Positions 40,590-49,754 of a stretch of 64,000 nucleotides of DNA are shown here, in pieces (the first letter of the stretch is position 1; each line of letters starts with the position of its first letter). The DNA lies in contig CAKSJG010000011.1 of NCBI GenBank assembly GCA_934463165.1, positions 14,783-78,782 on the forward strand. The letters are read 5' to 3'. A program made the translations under genes and the position numbers. A model generated the notes under the pieces. It did not search any database and had not been told where the DNA came from. It worked only from the letters and a program-made list of their open reading frames with translations. Source of the DNA: an uncultured Clostridia bacterium. Lineage in GTDB: Bacteria; Bacillota; Clostridia; UMGS1810.

Positions 40590-41576
40590 TCATCGTTCTT
40601 CCCTGAAATAAGCAAGTCCCAGCGATGCAGGAGGCTGATTTTCTTTTTTATTTCTGATACTTGTAATTACAAGTACAATAATTGTAACAGCATATGGAAG
40701 CATTTCAAATATTTTTTTGATTGTTACGCTTATTCCCGGAATATATGTCGGTATAACATACAAAAGGCCAAACAAAATCGATCCTATTATGCTGAGGTTC
40801 GGTCTCCACATAGCAAAGATTACAAGAGCTATGGACAGCCAGCCTCTATCGCCGAAGCCGTTATTTGACCATACGCCGTTTGCATAGTCCATAATATAAT
40901 ATAATCCCCCGAGGCCGGCTATGATGCTTCCTATAATCGTTGCCGTGTATTTGTATTTTGAAACATTGATTCCGGCAGCATCCGCCGTCTGCGGACTTTC
41001 ACCTATGGAGCGCAGATGAAGCCCAACTCTTGTTTTGTTAAGTACATAAGATGCAATAATTGCAATTATCACAGCAACATAAGCAAGAAAGCTGTAGGAA
41101 AGAAAAATATCTCCGAACCAGCCGAGATTTTTTGCAAACGGAAGAGTTTTTTTGAATATTCCGCTTGTTGAAGAAAGGGCTATCGACGGTACATCACTTT
41201 TTGTAATTGTTATGAGAGATCCGCCGAAAAAGTTGCCGAGGCCGGTTCCGAATGTCGTAAGAGCAAGACCGGTAACGTTCTGATTCGCTCTGAGTGTTAT
41301 TGTAAGAAAGCTGTATATAAAGCCCATTATTGCCGAGCCGAGCATGCATGATAAAAACGGAATAAGAATTGCCAGATACGGATTTACCGCCGCACCTCCG
41401 AGACTTTGCTCATAGAAAAAAGCTCCTGCAACTCCGCTTATTGCTCCGACATACATTATACCCGGTATACCGAGATTAAGATTACCGGATTTTTCTGTAA
41501 TTATCTCACCAGTTGATCCGAAAAGAAGAGGTATGCCCTGCATAACGGCACGCTGAAAAACAGTTACTGCTATCAT
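40590..41576 (-). CDS. ABC transporter permease, nucleoside type (second)
   Basis: 328 residues, about eight to ten membrane helices. It opens with the GIPLLFGSTGEIITEKSGNLNLGIPGIMYVGA block, the BPD-transp-2 signature of BmpC/NupQ-like permeases, and has ESPQTADAAGINVSKYKY as the EAA-like coupling loop. Its start overlaps the stop of the first permease by four bases. Substrate prediction (nucleosides) comes from the family of the whole cassette. Confidence 0.9.
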   Translation of the reverse strand: MIAVTVFQRAVMQGIPLLFGSTGEIITEKSGNLNLGIPGIMYVGAISGVAGAFFYEQSLGGAAVNPYLAILIPFLSCMLGSAIMGFIYSFLTITLRANQNVTGLALTTFGTGLGNFFGGSLITITKSDVPSIALSSTSGIFKKTLPFAKNLGWFGDIFLSYSFLAYVAVIIAIIASYVLNKTRVGLHLRSIGESPQTADAAGINVSKYKYTATIIGSIIAGLGGLYYIMDYANGVWSNNGFGDRGWLSIALVIFAMWRPNLSIIGSILFGLLYVIPTYIPGISVTIKKIFEMLPYAVTIIVLVITSIRNKKENQPPASLGLAYFREER

Positions 41577-42679
41577 TTTGTTCCCTCCTTTTCACCCTTG
41601 CGGCAAAATTTAATGCAATAATTTATAAAAAATTCGCTTCCTATAATAAAGAATATTATAATTCCGGTTATTATATCCGAAAAAGCGTCGTTAAGTCTGA
41701 ATGCCGTCGATATCTGAGACGCTCCCTTTTCAAGAAAAACAATCAGAAACGAAGTAAGTATCATAAATACGGGGTTAAACTTTGCCAGCCACGATACCAT
41801 AATTGCCGTGAAGCCTCTGCCGCCGACCGTATCACTTTTAAGCGAATGATCCGTTCCGGCAACGATAAGCAGTCCGGCTATTCCACATACGGCTCCCGAA
41901 ATAATAAGAGTACGCGTAATAACTTTTTTAACGTTTATGCCGATATAGCGCGCCGTGTTTTCGCTTCCGCCGACAACCGAAATTTCATATCCGTGCTTGC
42001 TATATTTGAGATACACATACATAACGGCGGTTATGACAGCCACAATCAATATATTAAGAAGATATTGGTTGTAAATCGTGGGAAGAACGCCGTATTCGAG
42101 AGTTCTCGGCTGCCCCGACCCTTTGGGAACAGACCATGCAAGAGTGAAATACGCAACAAGCTGAATTGCTATGTAGTTCATCATAAGAGTAAACAGCGAT
42201 TCGTTTGAATTCCATCTGGCTTTAAAAAAAGCAGGTATATATGCCCAGAGAGCGCCGCATATAACGCTTGCCGCTATCATTACAGCAATAAGAGCGGGAA
42301 CCGGAAGTTTGTCGCCTATAACGATCATGCATGCCTCCGTCGCAAGTCCGCCGATAAGAACCTGTCCTTCAGCACCGAGGTTCCAAAACTTCATTTTAAA
42401 TGCAGGTGTTACTGCAAGAGATATACAAAGAAGAATTGCAACATTCTGAAGAAGATTCCAGAATCTTCTTGCAGATCCGAATGCGCCTTCAAACATTGTG
42501 CTGTATACGTCAATCGGGTTAAGATCCGTTATTGCGACCGTAACCAGTGCACATACAACAAGCGCTGCCGCTACGGCAAGAATACGAACAATCCACGCTT
42601 TCCACCAAACGATTCCGCTGCGTTTTGCTATGTGAAAAAGCGGCTCATGAACCGTCGATTTTGATTTAGTCATTTTCAT
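41573..42679 (-). CDS. ABC transporter permease, nucleoside type (first)
   Basis: About 368 residues. The FKMKFWNLGAEGQVLIGGL block and the GGSENTARYIGINVKK coupling loop identify a BmpB/NupP-like permease that pairs with the next gene's product. Several ATG codons cluster at 42673-42688; 42679 is placed 9 bases after AGAGG. It overlaps the ATPase gene by 14 bases. Confidence 0.9.
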   Translation of the reverse strand: MKMTKSKSTVHEPLFHIAKRSGIVWWKAWIVRILAVAAALVVCALVTVAITDLNPIDVYSTMFEGAFGSARRFWNLLQNVAILLCISLAVTPAFKMKFWNLGAEGQVLIGGLATEACMIVIGDKLPVPALIAVMIAASVICGALWAYIPAFFKARWNSNESLFTLMMNYIAIQLVAYFTLAWSVPKGSGQPRTLEYGVLPTIYNQYLLNILIVAVITAVMYVYLKYSKHGYEISVVGGSENTARYIGINVKKVITRTLIISGAVCGIAGLLIVAGTDHSLKSDTVGGRGFTAIMVSWLAKFNPVFMILTSFLIVFLEKGASQISTAFRLNDAFSDIITGIIIFFIIGSEFFINYCIKFCRKGEKEGTK

Positions 42680-44225
42680 TGCCCCCATCCTCTGCCAAAT
42701 TTGTGTGATCGCTTTTTGTCATTAAAAGCCCCACTTCTTCTTTGGTTGCCTTTCTTCCGTCAACCAAACCGGTAACCTTTCCGCCGCCCACAACCAGAAT
42801 TCTGTCGCAGAGTTCAAGTAAAACATCAAGGTCTTCGCCGACAAATATAACAGCCACGCCGTTTTTCTTCTGCTCATTCAGCAGATTGTATATCATATAT
42901 GAAGAATTTATATCCAGTCCTCTTACGGGATATGCTGCCATGAGCACCGTGGGAGCCGACGCAATTTCACGGCCAACAAGAACCTTCTGAACGTTTCCGC
43001 CCGAAAGCCTTCTTACCGGGGTGTTGGCACCCGGTGTTACAACTTCAAGGTCATGTATAATCTTTTCGGCAAGGTTTTTAGGTCTCTTTCTGTCTACAAA
43101 AACAGATTTGCCCTTTCTGTAACTTCTGAGCATCATGTTGTCTACAATATCCATATTGCCGACAAGACCCATTCCGAGTCTGTCCTCCGGAACAAATGAA
43201 AGTCTTACGCCGAGTTCTCTGATCTGAAGAGGCGTTTTGTCTCTGAGGTTTTCCGTTTCGTTTGTTTTCGGATTATTATACAGTATATCACCGGACGATA
43301 TTTTGTTAAGACCGGCAATGGATTCCAGAAGCTCTTTCTGACCGCTTCCCGCAATACCTGCAATGCCGAGTATCTCTCCCGAACGCGCTTCAAAATTAAT
43401 GTCATCAAGAAGTTTTACTCCGTCCCTGTTTACACAGCTTACGTGTTCAACCTTTATACGCGTTTCGGAGTTTACGGGTTCCGTCCTGGTTATATTAAGG
43501 CTGACCTTTTTTCCGACCATCATTTCCGTAAGTGCGGATTCGCTTGTTTCCTTTGTATTGACAGTGCCTATATACTCACCCTTGCGAAGCACGGATACTC
43601 TGTCTGAAAGAGACAGAACTTCATGAAGCTTATGGGTTATTATGATAATTGCTTTGCCGTCATCACGCATACGGCGAAGTATTTTAAACAGTTTTCTTGT
43701 TTCCTGCGGGGTAAGAACGGCTGTAGGTTCATCAAGAATAAGTATATCGGCTCCGCGGATTAAAACCTTTATTATTTCAACCGTTTGTTTTTCGGATACG
43801 GAAAGCTCATATATTTTCTTTTCCGGGTCAATTTCGAATCCGTATTGCTCGCTTATCTTTCTGATTTCCTCGGTATATCTTTTCATATCAAACTTCTTAT
43901 CATCCTCAAGACCGAGAACAATGTTTTCTGCAGCCGAAAATACGTCGACAAGTTTGAAATGCTGATGTATCATTCCGATTTTATAGTGAAAAGCGTCTTT
44001 CGGAGAACGAATTACCACCTCCGAACCGTCTATAAAAATCTGACCGCTGTCGGGAAAATAAATCCCCGCTATCATGTTCATCAAGGTTGTTTTGCCGCTG
44101 CCGTTCTCACCGAGAACAGAGAGAATTTCTCCTCTGTTGACCGAGAGGGAAACATCTTTATTGGCAACAATGCTGCCAAAAACCTTTGTGATATTCTTAA
44201 GCTCAATTGCGGGCTTCGTACTCAT
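42666..44225 (-). CDS. ABC transporter ATPase with two nucleotide-binding domains
   Basis: 519 residues, NupO/BmpA-type fusion. Domain 1 has Walker A GENGSGKT (39-46), signature SVSEKQ and Walker B ILILDEPTAVL. Domain 2 has a degenerate Walker A (GIAGSGQKEL), signature LSGGNVQK and an altered Walker B (MAAYPVRGLD). The weak second site is normal for this carbohydrate/nucleoside uptake family. ATG 44225 fits the family N-terminus; AAGGA lies 12 bases upstream. Confidence 0.93.
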   Translation of the reverse strand: MSTKPAIELKNITKVFGSIVANKDVSLSVNRGEILSVLGENGSGKTTLMNMIAGIYFPDSGQIFIDGSEVVIRSPKDAFHYKIGMIHQHFKLVDVFSAAENIVLGLEDDKKFDMKRYTEEIRKISEQYGFEIDPEKKIYELSVSEKQTVEIIKVLIRGADILILDEPTAVLTPQETRKLFKILRRMRDDGKAIIIITHKLHEVLSLSDRVSVLRKGEYIGTVNTKETSESALTEMMVGKKVSLNITRTEPVNSETRIKVEHVSCVNRDGVKLLDDINFEARSGEILGIAGIAGSGQKELLESIAGLNKISSGDILYNNPKTNETENLRDKTPLQIRELGVRLSFVPEDRLGMGLVGNMDIVDNMMLRSYRKGKSVFVDRKRPKNLAEKIIHDLEVVTPGANTPVRRLSGGNVQKVLVGREIASAPTVLMAAYPVRGLDINSSYMIYNLLNEQKKNGVAVIFVGEDLDVLLELCDRILVVGGGKVTGLVDGRKATKEEVGLLMTKSDHTNLAEDGGNEND

Positions 44226-44343
44226 TTGTAAGACCGTTCCTTTCATAAACTTTGTAAACAATAAGTTCCGAAAACAAAATACGGCAACTCGTCATATTTT
44301 CTTTTCGGAATTTATTGACAGTTATTTCATATAAAACTTATCG

Positions 44344-44367
44344 GGCGGAGCAGAAACCTGCTCCGCC
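44344..44367. terminator. intercistronic hairpin between BMP protein and ATPase genes
   Basis: GGCGGAGCAG/CTGCTCCGCC, perfect 10-bp stem with an AAAC loop. On the operon strand only a weak T-run follows, so partial termination or 3' end protection of the BMP mRNA is likely, giving excess binding protein. Confidence 0.55.
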
Positions 44368-44386
44368 TGATATTTTTACATTAAAA

Positions 44387-45616
44387 TTATTTCATTTCGT
44401 TGAGAAGTTTAATTCCGTCAATCTGTACATCAAAGTACGGAGCTGAACGATATTCGGACTCGTGGAAATATCCGTCCGAAATCGCTTCGGTATCCGGAGT
44501 ATACTTTTCATCTGTATCAACATCAGCCTTGTAAGAATCAAGAGCCTTGCCGTCTACAGTAAATTTAGACACATCGAATACATGGAGAGTTCCGTCTTCA
44601 AGAGTTTTCTTAGCCTCGTCTATAGCTTCTTTTGTGCCCTTAGCCGCTGCTTTGTCATTGATATCTGTAAGAACAACAGAACCTTCTTTTATTCCGCCGC
44701 ACCAGTCATCGTCAATTGCTTTTCCTTCAACAACCGATTTAATCATATATTCAAAATACGGTTCCCAGTTAATTCTGGAAGATACGATAAATGTGTTCGG
44801 GCATGCACTGAGTGTGCTTCCGTTATATGATACATTCGGAACGCCTGCATTTTCACAAGCTGTGGGAGCACCCATCGAGTCAGCGTGCTGGCTGATAAGT
44901 TTACATTTATTACTGATAAGCTTTGTTGCAGCTTCTTTTTCAAGAGCTTCATCATACCAGCTGCCGGTAAACTGAACTTCCATTGTAGCTGTCGGGCATA
45001 CAGAACGTGCGCCAAGGAAGAATGATGTGTATCCGGAGATAACCTCTGCATATGTGTACGCACCTACATAACCAATTTTTGCTTCATCGGCTGTGAAATC
45101 ACCGTTTTCAATCATTTCGTTAAGTTTAAGACCTGCAGCAATACCTGCAAGATATCTGCCTTCATAAATGGAAGCAAATGCATTGTGGAAATTGTCAAGT
45201 TTTTCTGTGTGAGCAGTTGTACCCGTTGCATGGCAGAACTGTACATCGGGGAATTCTTTTGCAGCCTTAAGCATATATGCCTCGTGACCGAAGCTGTCTG
45301 CAAATACTGCGCTGCATCCCTGGTCTGCAAGATCGGCTGCAGCTTCATAACATTCGTTACCTTCGGGAACATTTGTTTTGAAGATTACCTGATCGTCACT
45401 TAAACCGAGTGCTTTTGTTGCTGCCTTTGCACCGTCCATGAAGTTCTTGTCGTATGTAGAGTTTTCATCATGAAGGAAGATAAAACCTACCTTAACATCG
45501 TTCACGTCAGTTGCTTTGCTTTCTGTCTTTTTCTCTTCTTTTGCAGCATCTTTGCCGCAAGCAGCAAAAGAAAATACAACACAAAGAGCGAGAACCATTG
45601 CTAATAATTTTTTCAT
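44387..45616 (-). CDS. BMP-family nucleoside-binding lipoprotein
   Basis: 409 residues. Signal peptide with lipobox FAAC (C20) and a charged linker (KEEKKTESK), then a periplasmic-binding fold: VGFIFLHDENSTYDKNFMDGA, IYEGRYLAGIAAGL and GYVGAY, the PnrA/BMP pattern. It delivers nucleosides (likely purine) to the permeases encoded downstream. ATG 45616 has GGAGG at 10 bases; ATG 45625 is too close. It has its own promoter. Confidence 0.93.
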   Translation of the reverse strand: MKKLLAMVLALCVVFSFAACGKDAAKEEKKTESKATDVNDVKVGFIFLHDENSTYDKNFMDGAKAATKALGLSDDQVIFKTNVPEGNECYEAAADLADQGCSAVFADSFGHEAYMLKAAKEFPDVQFCHATGTTAHTEKLDNFHNAFASIYEGRYLAGIAAGLKLNEMIENGDFTADEAKIGYVGAYTYAEVISGYTSFFLGARSVCPTATMEVQFTGSWYDEALEKEAATKLISNKCKLISQHADSMGAPTACENAGVPNVSYNGSTLSACPNTFIVSSRINWEPYFEYMIKSVVEGKAIDDDWCGGIKEGSVVLTDINDKAAAKGTKEAIDEAKKTLEDGTLHVFDVSKFTVDGKALDSYKADVDTDEKYTPDTEAISDGYFHESEYRSAPYFDVQIDGIKLLNEMK

Positions 45617-45674
45617 TCTTTCCATACCTCCGTAAAATTATATCATCGGCATATTGCCGACAAAAACTAACTTA

Positions 45675-45703
45675 ATTGTATATTATTTTCGCTTCAATTA
45701 CAA
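45675..45703 (-). promoter_or_regulatory. sigma-A promoter of the BMP transporter operon
   Basis: TTGTAA (45698-45703), a 17-base spacer and TACAAT (45675-45680) on the minus strand. A small CGGCAATATGCCG palindrome lies between it and the gene (45645-45659). No purine riboswitch was recognised. Confidence 0.55.
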
Positions 45704-45805
45704 TTAGAAATTGTGACGAATTTTTAAAGTAATTTTAATCTTTTTTTCACTAAGTTTACATGTGTTACAATTTATTTACAAATTGATGACATATTTTAGT
45801 TATTA

Positions 45806-46618
45806 TTAATGTGTCCGTCTGATAAATTCGGTCGGCGTACTCCCGTTAAATTTTTTAAATGTTTTTGAAAAGTACGCCAAATCCGAAAATCCTGTCTTTG
45901 ATGCGGCCTCACCTACGGACAGCCCCTTTTCGGTCATCATTTTTTTTGCACTTTCTATACGGAGAAAATTTATAAATTCTATGGGAGAATATCCCGTCAC
46001 CTTTTTAAATTCTCTCACAAAATAATATTTATTAAGCCCCACCTGTGACGAAAGCTCATCAAGCGTCATTCTTTTTTCAAGATGAGATTTGATATATCCT
46101 ATGGCAAGAGTGATATTTTCATCAGGTTTCATTTTCTCGCCTTTGCCGTTAGTATAATTTTCTGATACATATATCAAAAATTCAAGCATGGCGCACATCA
46201 CCGACGCCTTCGCAAACGGTTTTGACGAAATATATTCCTCGTGCAGTCTGTCAAACATGGTACGTGCTTTTTCGTCACGGATATAATTGCTGTATATAAG
46301 CGCGGAGGTGTCTATTCCGTGTAAAAGGCAATAATTTCTGTCGGGAATAAGGCATCTGTATCTTATCTGCGAATCGGATACAATATCATGAGACAAATTT
46401 GAATTTACAACAAAAATATCACCGCATTCAATCACGTATTCATCACAGCCGCAAAGTATTTTCCCCTTGCCGCCTATAACATAAATAAATTCTATATTTT
46501 CATGCCAGTTTGCATGTGCCGAATACCTGAACCTGACATCCGTAACAGGATGATATATAAACGGCAAAATTTCCGTTTCCCTTATATGAGCTTCATAAGT
46601 ATTTTCAATCACGTCCAT
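45806..46618 (-). CDS. AraC-family transcriptional regulator
   Basis: About 270 residues. The N-terminal cupin-like sensor (HENIEFIYVIGGKGKILCGCDEY, CGDIFVVNSNLSHDI) is followed by a C-terminal pair of helix-turn-helix motifs (MTLDELSSQVGLNKYYFVREFKK and LSVGEAASKTGFSDLAYFSKTFKKFNG in order). It faces the sugar-isomerase/oxidoreductase operon and probably activates it in response to a sugar-like ligand. ATG 46618 has GGAGG at 8 bases; the GTG at 46627 overlaps that site. Confidence 0.9.
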   Translation of the reverse strand: MDVIENTYEAHIRETEILPFIYHPVTDVRFRYSAHANWHENIEFIYVIGGKGKILCGCDEYVIECGDIFVVNSNLSHDIVSDSQIRYRCLIPDRNYCLLHGIDTSALIYSNYIRDEKARTMFDRLHEEYISSKPFAKASVMCAMLEFLIYVSENYTNGKGEKMKPDENITLAIGYIKSHLEKRMTLDELSSQVGLNKYYFVREFKKVTGYSPIEFINFLRIESAKKMMTEKGLSVGEAASKTGFSDLAYFSKTFKKFNGSTPTEFIRRTH

Positions 46619-46637
46619 GATATACACCTCCGTTAAA

Positions 46638-46678
46638 TGTCAATATCGTTATAGTCAAAGTCATTATCACCATTGACA
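46638..46678. promoter_or_regulatory. inverted TGTCAAT/ATTGACA pair, possible AraC-type operator
   Basis: TGTCAAT (46638-46644) and ATTGACA (46672-46678) are separated by 27 bases in the divergent region; the second overlaps the -35 of the plus-strand operon. AraC-type activators normally bind direct repeats, so this is tentative. Confidence 0.35.
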
Positions 46679-46701
46679 GACGTCTACTCACATTATATAA
46701 T
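46673..46701 (+). promoter_or_regulatory. sigma-A promoter of the isomerase-oxidoreductase operon
   Basis: TTGACA (46673-46678), a 17-base spacer and TATAAT (46696-46701). Confidence 0.85.
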
Positions 46702-46746
46702 AAACCCGTAAAAAAATCAATCTTTTATGTAAGGAGATGCAAAAAA

Positions 46747-47604
46747 ATGTATGACTTTCCGATAGGAGTAATGGTAGATTCTTTTAACAAGGATTTTAAA
46801 ACGTCGGTAAAGCTTGCAGCCGACATCGGTGCAAAAGGAATTCAGATGTATTGCACATACGGCGAGCACGCTCCCGAGAATATGACAAAAGAAAAGAAAA
46901 AGGAAATTTTAGACATTGTCAAATCGTCGGGTCTTGTTTTTTCCGCAATATGCGGAGACCTTGGCATGGGATTCGGCGATGCCGAAAAAAATAAATACAA
47001 TATCGAAAAATCAAAAAGAATTATGGAGCTTGCCAAAGAGCTTGAATGCAATATCGTTACAACGCATATAGGAGTTGTTCCGGGTGATAAGAATCATGAA
47101 AGATACAAAATCATGCATGAAGCATGCTCTGTTCTTGCAGCATTTGCAGACGATATCGGATCACGTTTTGCAATAGAAACCGGTCCCGAAACGGCAGATA
47201 CACTCAAAGCCTTTTTGGATTCTCTCGGTTCAAAAGGCGTCTCCGTAAATCTTGACCCTGCAAACTTCGTTATGGTTACGGGGGATGATCCCGTAAAAGC
47301 GGTATATACCCTTAAGGATTACATAGTTCACACTCACGCAAAAGACGGAATCAAACTTAAGGAATCAAATCCCGAATTCATATATCAGGTTACTCATCCG
47401 ATCCCCGAGGAATATAAATCGGAAAGGTTTTTTGAAGAGGTTCCTCTCGGAAAAGGATCGGTAGATTTTAAAAACTATCTTAAAGCGCTTGACGAAATCG
47501 GCTACAAAGGTTTTCTTACAATAGAAAGAGAATGCGGAGACAACCCTGCAGCGGATATTGAAGCAGCAGCGCTGTATCTTAAAGAAATCATAAAAAATAA
47601 CTGA
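46747..47604 (+). CDS. sugar isomerase/epimerase-like TIM-barrel protein (first)
   Basis: 285 residues of the xylose-isomerase-like (AP endonuclease 2) superfamily. Metal ligands can be placed: IETGPET (Glu), NLDPANF (Asp), HTHAKDG (His and Asp) and IERECG (Glu). Such enzymes isomerise or epimerise keto-sugars or inositol derivatives, or cleave oxidised glycosides. AAGGAGATG precedes ATG 46747. It shares an operon with a dehydrogenase of the type that creates 3-keto sugars. The substrate is unknown. Confidence 0.88.
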   Translation: MYDFPIGVMVDSFNKDFKTSVKLAADIGAKGIQMYCTYGEHAPENMTKEKKKEILDIVKSSGLVFSAICGDLGMGFGDAEKNKYNIEKSKRIMELAKELECNIVTTHIGVVPGDKNHERYKIMHEACSVLAAFADDIGSRFAIETGPETADTLKAFLDSLGSKGVSVNLDPANFVMVTGDDPVKAVYTLKDYIVHTHAKDGIKLKESNPEFIYQVTHPIPEEYKSERFFEEVPLGKGSVDFKNYLKALDEIGYKGFLTIERECGDNPAADIEAAALYLKEIIKNN

Positions 47605-47617
47605 GGAGGATAACAAA

Positions 47618-48679
47618 ATGGAAAAAGTAAAAATCGGTCTTGTAGGAGCAGGACAGATATCAAGAGCTCATCTTGATGCATATAAAAAAGTGAAAAACGC
47701 AGAAGTTGTTGCAATATGTGACATCAATGAAAAACATTTGAACGAAACCGCAGACTTGTTCGGAATCAAAAACAGATACATAAGCGAAACCGAAATGCTT
47801 AAAAATGAAAAGCTTGACGCTGCAGACGTATGCGTATGGAACTGCAATCATGCAAAATGCACAATAGAGGCATTGGATGCAGGGCTTCACGTGCTGTGCG
47901 AAAAGCCGATGGCATACAATGCAAAACAGGCAGAAGAAATGCAGGAAGCCGCAAAAAGAAACAACCGTCTCCTGATGATAGGATTTGTTTTGAGATTCGG
48001 AACGGAAAGCAAAATAGCAAAAGATTTTATAGATAACGGTTATCTCGGAGACATATATTTCACAAAGGCTACATATCTCAGACGTCACGGTTCTCCCGGA
48101 GGATGGTTCGGCAAAAAGGAACTTTCGGGCGGCGGACCGGTTATCGACCTCGGCGTTCACGTAATAGACCTTACCCGTTCTCTTATGGGATCACCCAAGC
48201 CCGTATCGGTATATGCCGTAACATCCGACAGACTCGGAGACAGAAAGTATCTTAAAAACGATGTCGGCTGGAAACCCGATGACGCAACGGACAATGACGA
48301 ATTCAGTGTTGAGGATTTCGGAACGGCATTAATCCGCTATGACAACGGAAGCTGCACACTTCTTGAAACAAGCTACAGCCTTAACGGCGAAGAGGTAACC
48401 CAAAAAGAATTCTTTGGCACAAAAGGCGGAATAAAGATTGACAACGACGGCAAAATGAAGATTTTCGGAGAATATAACGGCTATCTTGCCGACATAACAC
48501 CGAAGCTTGAAAACTACAAATACGGAACGGAAATGTTCCCCGATGAAATGCAGCACTTTGCCGACTGTGTGCAAAAGGGAATTCCGTGCATGGCATCCGC
48601 CGAAGACGGAATTGCGGTTATGAAAATACTTGACGCTGTATATGAATCGGCAAGAACTGGACACGAGGTGATATTATGA
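47618..48679 (+). CDS. Gfo/Idh/MocA-family oxidoreductase
   Basis: 353 residues. Rossmann motif GLVGAGQISRAH at the N-terminus, the CEKPMA motif with catalytic Lys near residue 94, and GGGPVIDLGVHVIDL with the catalytic His/Asp pair. These NAD(P)-linked enzymes oxidise sugars or inositols. GAGGAG lies 10 bases before ATG 47618; the stop overlaps the next start (ATGA). Confidence 0.93.
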   Translation: MEKVKIGLVGAGQISRAHLDAYKKVKNAEVVAICDINEKHLNETADLFGIKNRYISETEMLKNEKLDAADVCVWNCNHAKCTIEALDAGLHVLCEKPMAYNAKQAEEMQEAAKRNNRLLMIGFVLRFGTESKIAKDFIDNGYLGDIYFTKATYLRRHGSPGGWFGKKELSGGGPVIDLGVHVIDLTRSLMGSPKPVSVYAVTSDRLGDRKYLKNDVGWKPDDATDNDEFSVEDFGTALIRYDNGSCTLLETSYSLNGEEVTQKEFFGTKGGIKIDNDGKMKIFGEYNGYLADITPKLENYKYGTEMFPDEMQHFADCVQKGIPCMASAEDGIAVMKILDAVYESARTGHEVIL

Positions 48680-49518
48680 AAATCGGAGTAAGCTCATATT
48701 CATTTTCGTCGCTTATAAACAAAGGCGAAATAACGCAGAAAGACACTGTAAGACTTGCAAAAGAAATCGGATTTGATGCAATAGAATTTACCGAACTTAA
48801 ACCCGACGGCGACAAAAGCATTGAAGAATATGCAAAGGAAATAAAAAACGAAGCGGAAAATTACGGAATGGAAATTTCCGCATATGTTTGCGGAGCGGAT
48901 TTATCGATAAAAGATAACGAAAAGGAAATCAAACATTTAAAGGGCTGTGTTGACATTGCAAATATTCTCGGCACAAAAATATTCAGACATGATGTTATGT
49001 TTGCTTACGGAGATTTCAGAAGCTTTGACGAAGCTCTGCCTTATGCATGCAAAGCAATAAAGGCGGTTTCCGAATATGCCGAAAAATACGGAATAAAAAC
49101 CGTTACCGAAAATCACGGTCTGATCTGTCAGGATCCCGACAGAATGGAAAGACTTGTAAGCGGCGCTCAAACAAACAACTTCGGTCTGCTTTTGGATATC
49201 GGCAATTTTATGTGTGCCGATGTTGATAATGTATCTGCCGTTGCAAGACTTGCAAACCTTGCATATCATGTTCACGCAAAGGATTTTATCTATATCGACT
49301 ACAACGACAAAAAAGATACCGACACGGGATTTGTCACACGCGGACTTAATCTTCTGAACGGTACAGCCGTAGGAAAAGGTGATGCAAATACAAAAAGATG
49401 CATTGAAATACTTAAAAGAAACGGATATGACGGATATATAGACATTGAATTTGAAGGAGACGGGAACTGCATTGACGAGCTCACCTTCGGGCTTAAATAT
49501 CTGAGAAATATAATTTAA
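48676..49518 (+). CDS. sugar isomerase/epimerase-like TIM-barrel protein (second)
   Basis: 280 residues, same superfamily as the product at 46747 but clearly divergent. Metal-ligand blocks: VTENHG, LLDIGNF, HVHAKDF and IDIEFEG. Translation is coupled to the oxidoreductase through an ATGA overlap. Two such barrels around one Gfo/Idh/MocA enzyme suggest oxidation-isomerisation-reduction or elimination on one sugar. Confidence 0.88.
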   Translation: MKIGVSSYSFSSLINKGEITQKDTVRLAKEIGFDAIEFTELKPDGDKSIEEYAKEIKNEAENYGMEISAYVCGADLSIKDNEKEIKHLKGCVDIANILGTKIFRHDVMFAYGDFRSFDEALPYACKAIKAVSEYAEKYGIKTVTENHGLICQDPDRMERLVSGAQTNNFGLLLDIGNFMCADVDNVSAVARLANLAYHVHAKDFIYIDYNDKKDTDTGFVTRGLNLLNGTAVGKGDANTKRCIEILKRNGYDGYIDIEFEGDGNCIDELTFGLKYLRNII

Positions 49519-49562
49519 TTATCAGGATTGAGGATATGGCATTTTTTAATTTTTGATAATCA

Positions 49563-49610
49563 TAAGCACACGGGAATTGAACACAATGTTGTCTGACTCC
49601 GGTGTGCTTA
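49563..49610. repeat. palindromic element A in the 49519-49943 gap
   Basis: TAAGCACAC/GTGTGCTTA, perfect 9-base arms, with CGGG/CTCCGG extending them. It may act as the end of the isomerase operon's mRNA; there is no T-run. Confidence 0.55.
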
Positions 49611-49657
49611 AGTGTTAATATACGAACATTGGTAAGTTTATCATTCGTCGGAATCGT

Positions 49658-49746
49658 GGTTAGGGTATACTTTTGATTTTTTGGAAAGCTCAAACACAGC
49701 GCAAAAGTGCTGAAACTCGCTTTCAAACAAAAAGCATATCCTAACC
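49658..49746. repeat. 89-base near-palindrome B
   Basis: GGTTAGGGTATAC at one end pairs with GCATATCCTAACC at the other; inside, GGAAAGC pairs with GCTTTC and CAGC with GCTG. The whole element can fold into one long nested hairpin. No coding potential. Confidence 0.7.
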
Positions 49747-49754
49747 CCTCACCC

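Noticed and set aside
45645..45659. CGGCAATATGCCG palindrome upstream of the BMP gene as a purine riboswitch or PurR box
   Set aside because: No purine aptamer core or PurBox pattern is visible; it is a short palindrome only.
47660..48160. 166-codon minus-strand frame opposite the Gfo/Idh/MocA gene
   Set aside because: Cys/Phe-rich shadow of a well-supported gene in an operon of coupled starts.
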